The notes under the pieces are model-generated. The model was not told where the DNA came from. It searched no databases and saw only the letters and a program-made list of their open reading frames with translations. Below are positions 48,399-56,399 of a DNA stretch of 64,000 nt, piece by piece (positions within the stretch are counted from its first letter, which is position 1; every line of letters starts with the position of its first letter). This DNA comes from JALUZX01 sp964561605 (GTDB lineage Bacteria; Planctomycetota; UBA1135; JALUZX01). Both the position numbers and the translations under genes were made by a program. The stretch is from positions 62,001 through 126,000 of the forward strand of contig CAZLQD010000051.1 of NCBI GenBank assembly GCA_964561605.1, written 5' to 3'.

Positions 48399-50970
48399 GG
48401 AGGCCAGGCGGAAAGTCCGGATCACCCGGGGGATCTTCCTCCTCTTCCTCCTGGTCCTGGCGGGAAGGCTCTTCTGGCTCCAGGTCCTGGAACACGACTA
48501 CTGGTATTTCCAGGGCTTCCTCAACAGGGAGAGGATCCTTCCCAGGCCGGTCAAGAGGGGATCCATCCTGGATCGAAAGGGGCGGAGGCTGGCCTGGGAC
48601 GAGGCCGCCCACGACGTGGAGCTCGTCTACAGGGATTTCCGCAGGGGGAATCCCCTGGGCCAGGCCTACCATCTCAAGCTCCTGACCCTTCCCGATCCAA
48701 GGCTTCCCCGGGACGTGATGGATCTCTACGAGAGGCGGATGCGCCTGAGAGGGAGGATCCGGGCCCTTCCTCCCGGGTCGGAGGAGCGCAAGGGCCTCCA
48801 GGAGGAGTTGGACTCCCTGAAGATCGCCGAGCCCCCCGATCCGAGACCCTACAACCTTTTAGAAGCCCGGCGCGATCTCTCCGGACTGGCGGAGTTCGTG
48901 GCCTCCCTGGGCCCGGAGGACCTTCCGGATCCCGAGGCGGCGGGCCGGGACCTGCCGGGTGGTGAGATCGAGGGAGAACTCTCCCGGGAGGACCGGAAGG
49001 CCCGGGCCAGGATCGTCCGCTCCAACATGGAGTGGTATCTGCGCCGCCTTCTGGGGGAGGCCCTGGAGCTGGCCGGGAGGAGCAAGGGCTGGGCGGCGGC
49101 CCTCAGGAAGGCTCTTGAGAGGAAGGGAAGGGGGAGCCTCTTCCGGGGGATCCGGAAGGAATTCCGGGCGGCCCGGGAGAGGGGCGAAAGGGGGAGTTTC
49201 GCCGCCCTCCTGGGCCTGGGCCCGGAGAACCTGGAGGCCCTCCTGGAGAGGGGGGCGGCGGCCCTCGTTCCGCCGAGGAGGAGGGACAGGGATCCTTTGG
49301 AACTCCTGGACCGTATCCACAAGAGGAACACATGCCTCCTCCTCTTCCAGTTCGGGAACCGGTGGGCCCTCTGGGACCGGCGCTTCCGCGACGCCCAGAG
49401 GCTGCGGGAGGACCGGCGGGATCCCCTGTGGAGGGCCGTTCCCTTCGAGCTGGTCAAGTGGGTGGAACTCCGGCCCAGGGCGCACAGGGGGTTCTTCGTC
49501 GTGGATTCGGTCCGCCGGGTCTACAGGGACGTGGAGGGGAGGCTGCCCGCGGCCCGCCTCTTCGGGAGGGTTACTGGTGTCCTTGCCGGGGACGAGGAGA
49601 GGCTGGATCCGGACACCACCTGGCTCCAGCCCCTTCCCGGCCTGGAGGAATACTGGCCCGAGTACGAGGAGAGCGTGGAGAGGCGGGCCCGGCGGCTCGC
49701 CTCCAGGGTGAGGCGTTTCGGCCGGGGCGGATTGGAGGGTGAACTGGATTCCCGGCTCCGGGGAAAGGAGGGGTGGACCTTCTTCGAGGCGGACCGGAGG
49801 GCCAGGAGGCGGTTGAGCCACTACCAGGGGCCGCCCAGGCCCGGGAAGGACGTGAGGATCACCCTGGACCTGGAGCTCCAGTGCGCCTTGGAGAAGGCCC
49901 TGGCCCTGGCCCGGCTCCCCGTGAAGGCCGCAGGGGCGGCCCTGCTGGAGTGCAGGACCGGGGCAATCCTGGCCTTGGCCTCCCTCCCCCTGGCGGGGCG
50001 GGAGGACCTGGAGGAGGGATGGAAGGAGCTGGCCCGCCTGGACCGGGCCTGGAGGGAAGGGGGGCGCAAGGGCCGGCGGCCCGTGGTCCTTCCCATCCTC
50101 CAGGACTGGTCCCGGTTCCGGTACGGTTCCTCCATGCCGGGATCCACCTTCAAGGTCGTGACGGCCTTGGCGGCCTTTCGTGCCGGGAAGGCGGGGGTCT
50201 TGGATTGTGAAGGGATCCTCCCCTTCCCTTGGGGCGGAGGCCTCCATTGCCCCAGGGCCCACGGCCGGATCGGCGTGGAGAGGGCCCTGGAGGTCTCCTG
50301 CAACGTATATTTCGGGAAGCTGGGCCGGATCCTGGGCAACCCCCTCCTGGAGAAGGAGGCCGCCGGACTGGGCTTTTCCACCGTGAAAGGACGAAAGGTG
50401 GTGATTCAGGGGTGGTGGACCTGGGCCGGACCCCCCTGGGGGCCCGGAGGGCGGGCGCCCAGGGTACCTTGCGATCCTCCCGTGGTGGAGGCCGGAGCCG
50501 CCCCGGCCCTCCATGCCGTGGGTTACGGGATCGGGGCGACCCCTCTCGCCATGGCGAGGGTCTTCGCCGCCCTGGCCACGGGCCTGGTCCCGCCCCTGAG
50601 GATCGTGCCGGGAGGAGGGGGCGGGGGAAGGCCTTTGGGGATCCCCCGGGAGGAACTGGAGAAGATCCGGGAAGGCCTCCGGCTGGTGGTGGAGGGTCCC
50701 GAAGGCACGGCCCGGCGGGTGGGACTCGGGCCCCTCGGGGTGGAGGGGAAGACGGGGACGCCCCAACTGACCCGGGGGAGGCGGGGCCGGAACCTGGCCT
50801 GGTTCTGCGGGATCTTTCCCCGGAGCCGCCCGGCCTACAGCATCGCCGTCATGGTCCCGGGGGTGCCCCACGGCTTTCACGGAGGCTCCGTGGCGGCTCC
50901 CGTGGTCCGGGCCTTCCTGGAGCAACCGGCAGGGCGGGCCCTGATCGAAGGAAGGGAGGGCGGGCGATGA
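48391..50970 (+). CDS. mrdA: Penicillin-binding protein 2, enlarged
   Basis: The 859-residue class B transpeptidase cross-links peptidoglycan during elongation. There is one N-terminal helix (ITRGIFLLFLLVLAGRLFWL) and the pedestal motif RPVKRGSILDRKGRRLAWD. The catalytic motifs are SxxK in PGSTFK (S585, K588), SCN (636-638) and KTG (787-789). Typical PBP2 proteins are about 600-650 residues; the extra length is an Arg/Glu-rich insertion between roughly residues 110 and 440, within or after the pedestal. The GTG at 48391 overlaps the end of mreD, and the stop overlaps rodA's ATG, so mreD-mrdA-rodA are translationally coupled. Confidence 0.92.
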   Translation: MFEEARRKVRITRGIFLLFLLVLAGRLFWLQVLEHDYWYFQGFLNRERILPRPVKRGSILDRKGRRLAWDEAAHDVELVYRDFRRGNPLGQAYHLKLLTLPDPRLPRDVMDLYERRMRLRGRIRALPPGSEERKGLQEELDSLKIAEPPDPRPYNLLEARRDLSGLAEFVASLGPEDLPDPEAAGRDLPGGEIEGELSREDRKARARIVRSNMEWYLRRLLGEALELAGRSKGWAAALRKALERKGRGSLFRGIRKEFRAARERGERGSFAALLGLGPENLEALLERGAAALVPPRRRDRDPLELLDRIHKRNTCLLLFQFGNRWALWDRRFRDAQRLREDRRDPLWRAVPFELVKWVELRPRAHRGFFVVDSVRRVYRDVEGRLPAARLFGRVTGVLAGDEERLDPDTTWLQPLPGLEEYWPEYEESVERRARRLASRVRRFGRGGLEGELDSRLRGKEGWTFFEADRRARRRLSHYQGPPRPGKDVRITLDLELQCALEKALALARLPVKAAGAALLECRTGAILALASLPLAGREDLEEGWKELARLDRAWREGGRKGRRPVVLPILQDWSRFRYGSSMPGSTFKVVTALAAFRAGKAGVLDCEGILPFPWGGGLHCPRAHGRIGVERALEVSCNVYFGKLGRILGNPLLEKEAAGLGFSTVKGRKVVIQGWWTWAGPPWGPGGRAPRVPCDPPVVEAGAAPALHAVGYGIGATPLAMARVFAALATGLVPPLRIVPGGGGGGRPLGIPREELEKIREGLRLVVEGPEGTARRVGLGPLGVEGKTGTPQLTRGRRGRNLAWFCGIFPRSRPAYSIAVMVPGVPHGFHGGSVAAPVVRAFLEQPAGRALIEGREGGR

Positions 50971-52094
50971 GGAGGCTCAGGGAGGACCTGAAGGAACTGG
51001 ACTGGCACGTCCTCCTCCTGGCCTACCTGCTGGTGGGATTCGGGATCCTCTTCATCCACTCGGCCACCCAGGCGGGAAGCGAATTCGCCGGCCAGGCGGA
51101 GCGGCAGGCCTTCTTCCTCCTGCCCGCAACCCTGGCGGCGGCCTTCTTCCTCCTGGTGCCCTACACGAGGTTCGAGAAATACGCATTTTACGTATATGGT
51201 GCGTGCCTCCTCCTCCTGCTCCTCCTCCCCGTGGCCGGGGTCTCCCTGAACAACGCCAGGCGGTGGCTCTCCCTGGGCGGGCTCCTGTTCCAGCCCAGCG
51301 AATTCATGAAACTGGGCCTGATCTTCGCCCTGGCCAGGTGGTTCCGGCCCAGGTCGGCGCCGGACCACTGGCAGGGCCTGATCGCGCCGGGCCTGATCAC
51401 CCTGGTTCCCATGGTCCTCATCGTGAAGGAGCCCGATCTCTCCTCCGCCCTGGTCCTCGTGCCGGTCCTCTTCGGGGTCTGCTACACGGCGGGCGCCAGG
51501 GGGAGGTGGCTCCTCCTCGTTCTCCTGGCGGGAGCGATCCTCTTCGGGATCCTCTACGCCACGGGAAGCCTGAAGTCCTACCAGGTCGACCGGATCCAGG
51601 CCTGGTGGAGACAGACGGACATGCCCAAGGAGATGCGCCTGGGAGCGGGCTACCACCTCCGCCAGTCCCTGATCGCGATCGGATCGGGAGGAATCCGGGG
51701 AGAGGGATACATGCGGGGCCTCCAGAACGTCTACGACTTCCTGCCCTACAGGTCCACGGACTTCATCTTCTCGGTGATCGCCGAGGAGACGGGGTTCATC
51801 GGGAGCGTTTTCTTCCTCTTCCTGTACGGGCTCTTCGTCTTCCTGGTCTTCGGAATCGCCGCCAGGACGAGGGAACGCTTTGGAAGGCTCCTGGCCGTGG
51901 GAACGGCTCTCCTTTTCGCCACGGAACTCTTCGTCCACGTGGCTGTCTGCTCCGGGGTGATGCCGCCCACGGGGCTCACCTTGCCCTTCATCTCCTACGG
52001 GAGGTCCTCCCTGCTCACCCATTTCGCCGCCCTGGGACTGGTGCTCAACGTGGGGATGCGGAGGGTGAGGGTCCTCACGCCCGACGCATTCTGA
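50967..52094 (+). CDS. rodA: Peptidoglycan glycosyltransferase RodA (SEDS family)
   Basis: This polytopic SEDS protein of 375 residues has about ten helices. It polymerises lipid II glycan strands and works with PBP2. SEDS hallmarks are NNARRWLSLGGLLFQPSEFMK, the catalytic Asp in IVKEPDLSSALVL, and PPTGLTLPFISYGRSSLLTH near the end (GRSS instead of the usual GGSS). The ATG overlaps the PBP2 stop (ATGA). No duplicate ftsW lies in the window, and the neighbours leave little doubt that this is the elongation paralogue. Confidence 0.95.
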   Translation: MRRLREDLKELDWHVLLLAYLLVGFGILFIHSATQAGSEFAGQAERQAFFLLPATLAAAFFLLVPYTRFEKYAFYVYGACLLLLLLLPVAGVSLNNARRWLSLGGLLFQPSEFMKLGLIFALARWFRPRSAPDHWQGLIAPGLITLVPMVLIVKEPDLSSALVLVPVLFGVCYTAGARGRWLLLVLLAGAILFGILYATGSLKSYQVDRIQAWWRQTDMPKEMRLGAGYHLRQSLIAIGSGGIRGEGYMRGLQNVYDFLPYRSTDFIFSVIAEETGFIGSVFFLFLYGLFVFLVFGIAARTRERFGRLLAVGTALLFATELFVHVAVCSGVMPPTGLTLPFISYGRSSLLTHFAALGLVLNVGMRRVRVLTPDAF

Positions 52095-52138
52095 GACAGT
52101 GCGGTCCTGGGGCGGTGAGATGGGGCTCCCGGGGGGGG

Positions 52139-52162
52139 AAAAGAACCCGGATGGGGCCCGGG
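52139..52162 (-). terminator. Probable terminator of the tRNA-Arg gene
   Basis: On the minus strand, CCCGG and CCGGG (52162-52146) form a 5-bp stem with a 7-nt loop, followed by TTCTTTT (52145-52139). It lies 14 bp beyond the CCA end of the tRNA gene. The stem is short, so confidence is moderate. Confidence 0.45.
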
Positions 52163-52175
52163 GAGGGGGGAAGAG

Positions 52176-52252
<77 letters not shown>

Positions 52253-52268
52253 CCCAACGAGGGAGGGA

Positions 52269-52298
52269 ACTCTAGCGCTCCGGTCCTGGGGAAGTCAA
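52269..52298 (-). promoter_or_regulatory. Promoter of the tRNA-Arg gene
   Basis: On the minus strand, TTGACT (52298-52293) and TAGAGT (52274-52269) stand 18 bp apart. Transcription would begin near 52262, about 10 nt before the mature tRNA 5' end at 52252, the usual distance for a single tRNA gene. Confidence 0.6.
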
Positions 52299-52362
52299 GC
52301 CGTGGGGGGCAGGGGGCCATGTCCCGTTCCGAGAAAGGAATGTCCTTCTCCCACCGGGGGGG

Positions 52363-52391
52363 TTGCCCTTCCCCAAAAGGGGGTCCATAAT
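52363..52391 (+). promoter_or_regulatory. Promoter of the calcium-motif protein gene
   Basis: TTGCCC (52363-52368) and CATAAT (52386-52391) are 17 bp apart. The spacer contains the palindrome CCCC-AAAA-GGGG (52371-52382). The start point would be near 52399, with a leader of about 94 nt that contains two perfect hairpins. Confidence 0.5.
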
Positions 52392-52449
52392 TTTCTAGGT
52401 CGGTGGCAAGTTACCTGGCGCCCGTGGGAGGGTAGGAAGCTATCGACGA

Positions 52450-52482
52450 GAGGTCCCGGGGACCTCGTGGGAACCTTTCCCA
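52450..52482 (+). promoter_or_regulatory. Tandem perfect hairpins in the 5' leader, abutting the ribosome site
   Basis: GAGGTCC-CGG-GGACCTC (52450-52466) is a 7-bp stem. One base later TGGGAA-CCT-TTCCCA (52468-52482) is a 6-bp stem. The AGGAG ribosome site (52483-52487) follows immediately, then ATG at 52493. The second stem ends exactly where the ribosome must bind, so it could modulate translation. Confidence 0.5.
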
Positions 52483-52492
52483 AGGAGTTCTT

Positions 52493-53404
52493 ATGCCTGG
52501 AAAGAGGTTGGTCAGCCTCCTAGCTCTTGCGGGAGCCTCCAGCCTGTGGTTCGGCCTTGGGCCGGCCCCTCTCTCGCCTTCTTCCCAGGTGATCCAGGCT
52601 GATGAGGTCTCCCACTTGAAGGACACCGATCACGACGGCCTTCCGGACCTTTTGGAAATGGTCTGGATGAGCGATCCCCGTAAGACCGACACCGACGGGG
52701 ACGGCTACGACGATCTGGAAGAGTTCCTGGCCTCGTCCCTTCCCTGGAGTGCAGCCTCCAAACCCGAGAAGAAAGGCTCCAACTTCCGGGTGGGGGTCAC
52801 CTACCAGGTCGTGAAGGAAGGCCAGGTGAAGAACCAGGTCTTCTGGGTCCACTTGGCCTTCAGGATCGCTTCGGGAAAGCTCTCCGATCTCCACGCCCTG
52901 ACTCTGCTGGCCGGGGCGGAGGGCCTCCAGGTGCCCTTGAACCGGTTCCTCCGGGACGTGCGCAACGGCTTCACATCCAGGCGCTTGAAGGACGGTTCCC
53001 TGGCGGGGGTCTTCTCCATCAGGGTCTCCCTTGGGCCAGGCAAGGACATCCAGGTGCCCCTCCAGTTCCTGGCGGCGGGCCTCATCGGAAAGAAGCCTTG
53101 TCTCTCCACGGCCTTCCTCTTCCCCGAAGGAAAGACCTATACCCAGCTCATCCCAATCTTCCCCAGCATCTGCGTCTTCGCCGCCATCGACCCCATGAGC
53201 CTGGAGACCCAGCTTTGGGATTCCAACAAGGTCTGCACCACTACCCTCGAGGTGGTGGGTGTGGTGGGGAACGAGCTCATCTTCGAGGTGAAGGACGCCA
53301 AGTGCCAGACCTTCCCCACGGTGAAGTGCCTCCCCTCCTGCCCCCAGCGGAAGGGACAGGTCATCACGGCTCCCGACGGGTGGAGCCTCCTCATGGGGAA
53401 TTGA
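52493..53404 (+). CDS. Secreted protein with two calcium-binding (thrombospondin type 3-like) motifs
   Basis: The 303-residue protein has a signal peptide (VSLLALAGASSLWFGLGPAP). DTDHDGLPDLLE (about 44-55) and DTDGDGYDDLEEF (about 66-78) are DxDxDG calcium loops of the type 3 repeat kind and commonly occur in planctomycete and myxobacterial surface proteins. A beta-rich domain follows, with five or more cysteines (CLSTA, ICVFA, KVCTTT, KCQTF, KCLPSCP) that may form disulfides outside the cell. No catalytic motif is seen. AGGAG is 5-6 nt before ATG. The sigma factor gene follows after about 100 bp; regulation by it is possible but unproven. Confidence 0.8.
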   Translation: MPGKRLVSLLALAGASSLWFGLGPAPLSPSSQVIQADEVSHLKDTDHDGLPDLLEMVWMSDPRKTDTDGDGYDDLEEFLASSLPWSAASKPEKKGSNFRVGVTYQVVKEGQVKNQVFWVHLAFRIASGKLSDLHALTLLAGAEGLQVPLNRFLRDVRNGFTSRRLKDGSLAGVFSIRVSLGPGKDIQVPLQFLAAGLIGKKPCLSTAFLFPEGKTYTQLIPIFPSICVFAAIDPMSLETQLWDSNKVCTTTLEVVGVVGNELIFEVKDAKCQTFPTVKCLPSCPQRKGQVITAPDGWSLLMGN

Positions 53405-53410
53405 TTTCTC

Positions 53411-53426
53411 TTCCCCTTTCGGGGAA
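53411..53426 (+). terminator. Hairpin after the calcium-motif gene
   Basis: TTCCCC-TTTC-GGGGAA is a perfect 6-bp stem with a 4-nt loop, 6 nt after the stop codon. It is followed by the pyrimidine-rich CAATTCTCTTCT rather than a pure T run, so termination may be partial. Confidence 0.4.
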
Positions 53427-53507
53427 CAATTCTCTTCTCGGGCTCCCGCCGTGGGCCGCCCTCCTTTGCACCAACCCCTGTCGCCCTTCCTGGGAACGAG
53501 TGCGCCT

Positions 53508-54161
53508 GTGACCATCGAGGACCCGGATCGTGACCTGGTGAAAGCCTGCCAGGACCCGGGCTCGGACGCCTTCGAGCCTGCCTTCTCGGCCCTTTACAAG
53601 AAGTACAAGGACCGGGTCTTCAACATCGCCTGGAGGGTCACGGGCGATCCTGTGGAGGCCATGGACGTCTGCCAGGAGACCTTCACCCTCCTTTTGAGGA
53701 AGATTTCCTCCTTTCACTTCGAATCCAAGTTTTCCAGTTGGCTCTACAGGATCGTGGTGAACTCCTCCATCGACAGCAAGCGGAGGAGGGGGAGCCGGCG
53801 GAAGCGGGAGGTGGAGTTTCCCCGGATTTCCGAGGAGGACAGGCCCTTCACCCTGGAAGATCCGGGAAGCAGCCTCCCCGAGGAGGGAACCCTCCAGAAG
53901 GAGCGGGACGCCCTGGTCCACGAGGCGATCCAGAAACTGAGCCCCAAGCTCCGGGCCGTTGTGGTCTTGAGATATCTCCAAGGCCTTTCATACGAAGAAG
54001 TTGCGACGATTCTGCAAGTCTCGCTGGGGACAGTGAAGTCCCGCCTCGCCAGGGCCCATCTCGCTTTGAGCCGCCATCTGGCTCCCATCCTGGGCGACGG
54101 GAGAGGGGCGGGGCCGAAGGAAAAAGAAGCAAAGGAAAAAGAGATTGAAGGGAACCTGTAA
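53508..54161 (+). CDS. ECF RNA polymerase sigma factor
   Basis: The 217-residue protein has sigma region 2 at FSALYKKYKDRVFNIAWRV, then DVCQETFTLLLRKISSF and SKFSSWLYRIVVNSSID (DNA melting and -10 contacts). Region 4 is at IQKLSPKLRAVVVLRYLQGL, then SYEEVATILQVSLGTVKSRL (the -35 helix-turn-helix). A charged Lys/Glu tail ends the protein. GTG at 53508 places the N terminus where family members start; GTG at 53451 would add 19 residues of doubtful value. The anti-sigma factor and RseB-like protein follow, so this is a self-contained envelope-stress module. Confidence 0.93.
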   Translation: MTIEDPDRDLVKACQDPGSDAFEPAFSALYKKYKDRVFNIAWRVTGDPVEAMDVCQETFTLLLRKISSFHFESKFSSWLYRIVVNSSIDSKRRRGSRRKREVEFPRISEEDRPFTLEDPGSSLPEEGTLQKERDALVHEAIQKLSPKLRAVVVLRYLQGLSYEEVATILQVSLGTVKSRLARAHLALSRHLAPILGDGRGAGPKEKEAKEKEIEGNL

Positions 54162-54188
54162 AGCCCTGGGAGAGTCTATGAAGAGGTA

Positions 54189-54231
54189 GCTTTCCTCCGG
54201 GACCGCCCCTGAAGGGGGGGCGCCGGAAAGC
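54189..54231 (+). other. Large imperfect hairpin between sigma and anti-sigma genes
   Basis: Outer arms GCTTTCC-GG and CCGGAAAGC (a 3-nt bulge in the left arm) enclose an inner CGCCCC/GGGG-CG stem with loop TGAA. No T tract follows, and the anti-sigma ATG 40 nt further on has no recognisable ribosome site. The structure could set the sigma to anti-sigma ratio by RNA processing or partial termination. Confidence 0.4.
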
Positions 54232-54270
54232 CCGCTTCCAGATGTTTCACTTCGAAATCCTTACGAACTT

Positions 54271-54951
54271 ATGACTTCTTCCGAGTGCAAAAGGCTGGCC
54301 CGACAGTTGGCAGCCCTCGTGGACCAGGAACTGGCCCCGGAGGAGCTCAGCCGGCTGGAGGAACACGCCGCCCACTGCCCCCTGTGCGGCCCGCTCCTGG
54401 AGCGTTCCAGGCGGGTGGCCCTCCTCTTGCGGGAACTCCCCGTGAAGGAGGCTCCCCAGGGGATCTTGGAAGGAGTCTGGGAGCGGGTCCTTGAAGAAGG
54501 GGAATCCCGCCTGGGGCCCGTGCTGAGCCGTTCCCTCCGCCCGGTCCAGGCCCCAACCGAAGAGGTCGTCCTGGAACCCGACGAGGAGGCCGATGCGGCC
54601 TTGGTGGAGGTCCTCTCCAGTCTGCCCTCGAGGAAGACCCCCGTGAGGGTGGACCGGGCCGTCTTCGCTGCTCTCGATTCCTTCCTGTGGAGCCGGTCCA
54701 GGGGCGCCAGGGTGCTCCGGATGGTCACCACTTCCCTGGCGGCCGCTGCGAGCCTCCTCCTTTGCCTGGGCTTGTGGTGGGGCCTTCCCAAGGAAAGAGT
54801 GGCTCCCAGGAAGGTGGCCTTCCTGATCCAGGACGAAAGTGCGCCGCCGGGTTTCTGGGAGGCCCCTGAAGTGCTCCAGGAGAGGATCCACCGGACTTTC
54901 CACGGGCGACTTGGAACCGGAGAAGAAGAGGAGGGGTCGAAAGGCCGCTGA
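54271..54951 (+). CDS. Anti-sigma factor with zinc-finger (HC2) and one membrane helix
   Basis: The 226 residues open with the ZAS-type motif: Cys in SSECKRLARQLA and then HxxxC-xx-C in EEHAAHCPLCGPLL (about residues 6-39). This binds the sigma factor in the cytoplasm. A linker follows, then a membrane helix (VTTSLAAAASLLLCLGLWWG, about 151-170) and a short periplasmic tail, the usual RseA-like layout. The gene is 109 bp after the sigma gene and 6 bp before the RseB-like gene. The lack of a Shine-Dalgarno before the ATG is odd among its neighbours. Confidence 0.85.
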   Translation: MTSSECKRLARQLAALVDQELAPEELSRLEEHAAHCPLCGPLLERSRRVALLLRELPVKEAPQGILEGVWERVLEEGESRLGPVLSRSLRPVQAPTEEVVLEPDEEADAALVEVLSSLPSRKTPVRVDRAVFAALDSFLWSRSRGARVLRMVTTSLAAAASLLLCLGLWWGLPKERVAPRKVAFLIQDESAPPGFWEAPEVLQERIHRTFHGRLGTGEEEEGSKGR

Positions 54952-54957
54952 GAAGTC

Positions 54958-56001
54958 ATGAAACGGGTTCGCCTCATCACCGCCCTCTTGTCCCTCCTGG
55001 CCGGGAGCACCCTTCCGGCCCAGGTCCAGGTGGGGGCGGGCGCGACGGCGACGGCGCCGGGGCTTACGGGAGCGGACCTGGCGGTCCAGGCCTGGAACGC
55101 CCAGACCCGAGTGGCCTACAAGGGTTACAGGCTCTACTTCTTCGACTTCGGCGACGGCCGGCGCCTCCAGGAAGAGAAGATCGCCGTAAAGCCCGAGGGC
55201 AAGGGGAAGGTCTCTTTCCGGCTGGAGCTCTCGGCGATCCTGGACTCCAGGATGAAAGGGCGGGGAGGGGTGTTGAACCTCTCCTTGGCCCAGGCTCTCT
55301 TCTCCATGCGGGAAGGCTCCAACTTCAAGTTCCGTGGTTTCAGGATCCACAATTTGGACCTGGCCCTCAGGAACTACTCCTTCCGGGCCCAAGGGGAGGA
55401 CAAGGTGGCCGGGAGGGCCTGCCGGGTTCTCATGGTGGTTCCCAAGGACAAGGACCGCCGGGCCTGGAAGGTCTGGATCGACACCAAGACGGGACTCGTC
55501 CTGAAATACTGGGAGATTTCTCCCGAGGGCCAGGTGGTTTCGGGTATGGAAATGGAAGCCCAGGGCCTCCAGGTCGGTCCCCGGACATCCTTCCGGGATG
55601 TAGGCAAGTGGTGGCGGCCCTCGGGAAAGTCCCGGACCTTCCGGAGCCTGGGAGAGGCGGAGAAGGCCTTCAAGGCCGATGCAGTGGTTCCTTCCTACCT
55701 GCCTTGGGGTTACATGCTCATGGAGATCCGCCTGGCCAAGAGCACGGCCGGGCGACCTTTCCTGGTCCTCACTTACACCGATGGAATCGACACCTTCTCG
55801 GTGATTCAGGGAAGGCCTCAAGGCAAGCCCGACAAGGTGGCTCCTCCCGTGGGCGGGGACCTGGGTTCGCCTCTCGTGATCCATCGGTACAGGCTCGGGT
55901 GCCTCACCCAGCTCTGGGCCACCGTCCAGGGACGGATGATCATGCTCGTGGGCCGAATGAGCACCCAGGAAGTTCCCCTGGTCTTCCAGACCATGCTGTA
56001 A
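54958..56001 (+). CDS. RseB/MucB-like periplasmic regulator
   Basis: The 347-residue protein has a signal peptide (RLITALLSLLAGSTLPAQ). The N-terminal domain (about 40-210) has the LolA/RseB-type beta features: TRVAYKGYRLYFFDFGDGRR and WKVWIDTKTGLVLKYWEIS. A second small domain (about 240-340) has VPSYLPWGYMLMEIRLA and LVLTYTDGIDTFSVIQ, which resembles the MucB/RseB C-terminal domain. In E. coli, RseB protects RseA from cleavage and senses mislocalised lipopolysaccharide or lipoproteins. Order sigma, anti-sigma, RseB-like matches that system. In this lipid A-modifying genome it may sense envelope defects; this is inference. Confidence 0.78.
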   Translation: MKRVRLITALLSLLAGSTLPAQVQVGAGATATAPGLTGADLAVQAWNAQTRVAYKGYRLYFFDFGDGRRLQEEKIAVKPEGKGKVSFRLELSAILDSRMKGRGGVLNLSLAQALFSMREGSNFKFRGFRIHNLDLALRNYSFRAQGEDKVAGRACRVLMVVPKDKDRRAWKVWIDTKTGLVLKYWEISPEGQVVSGMEMEAQGLQVGPRTSFRDVGKWWRPSGKSRTFRSLGEAEKAFKADAVVPSYLPWGYMLMEIRLAKSTAGRPFLVLTYTDGIDTFSVIQGRPQGKPDKVAPPVGGDLGSPLVIHRYRLGCLTQLWATVQGRMIMLVGRMSTQEVPLVFQTML

Positions 56002-56399
56002 GGACTGGGGGGACGGAAAAGTCCCACCCTCCCAAGGGCCTGCTTTCCCGGGGACCGTGGAATGTTGCGGCCTGGGGCGCCTCCCATCCTCGCCGGCGCG
56101 GGGGCCGGCGGGGAAAATCCTGGCTCCCGGTCCGGGCCCTTCCCTTCCTCTTTGCCCCGGCCCCCCCCGGTCGAGAGGGAAGCTTGGGGCCGTAACGCCC
56201 GGGGAAAGGCAAGTCCCCTGCTTTGGAAAGGTACGGCTCTTTCGAGCCCGGGCCGAACATCCCGGCCCGTCCGGCAGGGGCCGGCGGCGAAGAAGGAACT
56301 TCGCCGGCCGATCCCCTCCCTCCATCGCTCAGCCCCCCGGACCGGAACCGCCGCCGGTCCGGGAGTGCCCTGCTCCCCCGGCCGGGGGGGCGGCAGGGC
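56002..56399. other. 398-bp gap between convergent genes, no gene supported
   Basis: This GC-rich stretch lies between the RseB-like stop and the stop of the exported protein on the other strand. A 5-bp hairpin (GGGAC-GGAAAA-GTCCC, near 56010-56030) might serve as a weak terminator. No frame shows a recognisable protein or a good ribosome site, and I found no repeat or RNA gene. Confidence 0.5.
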
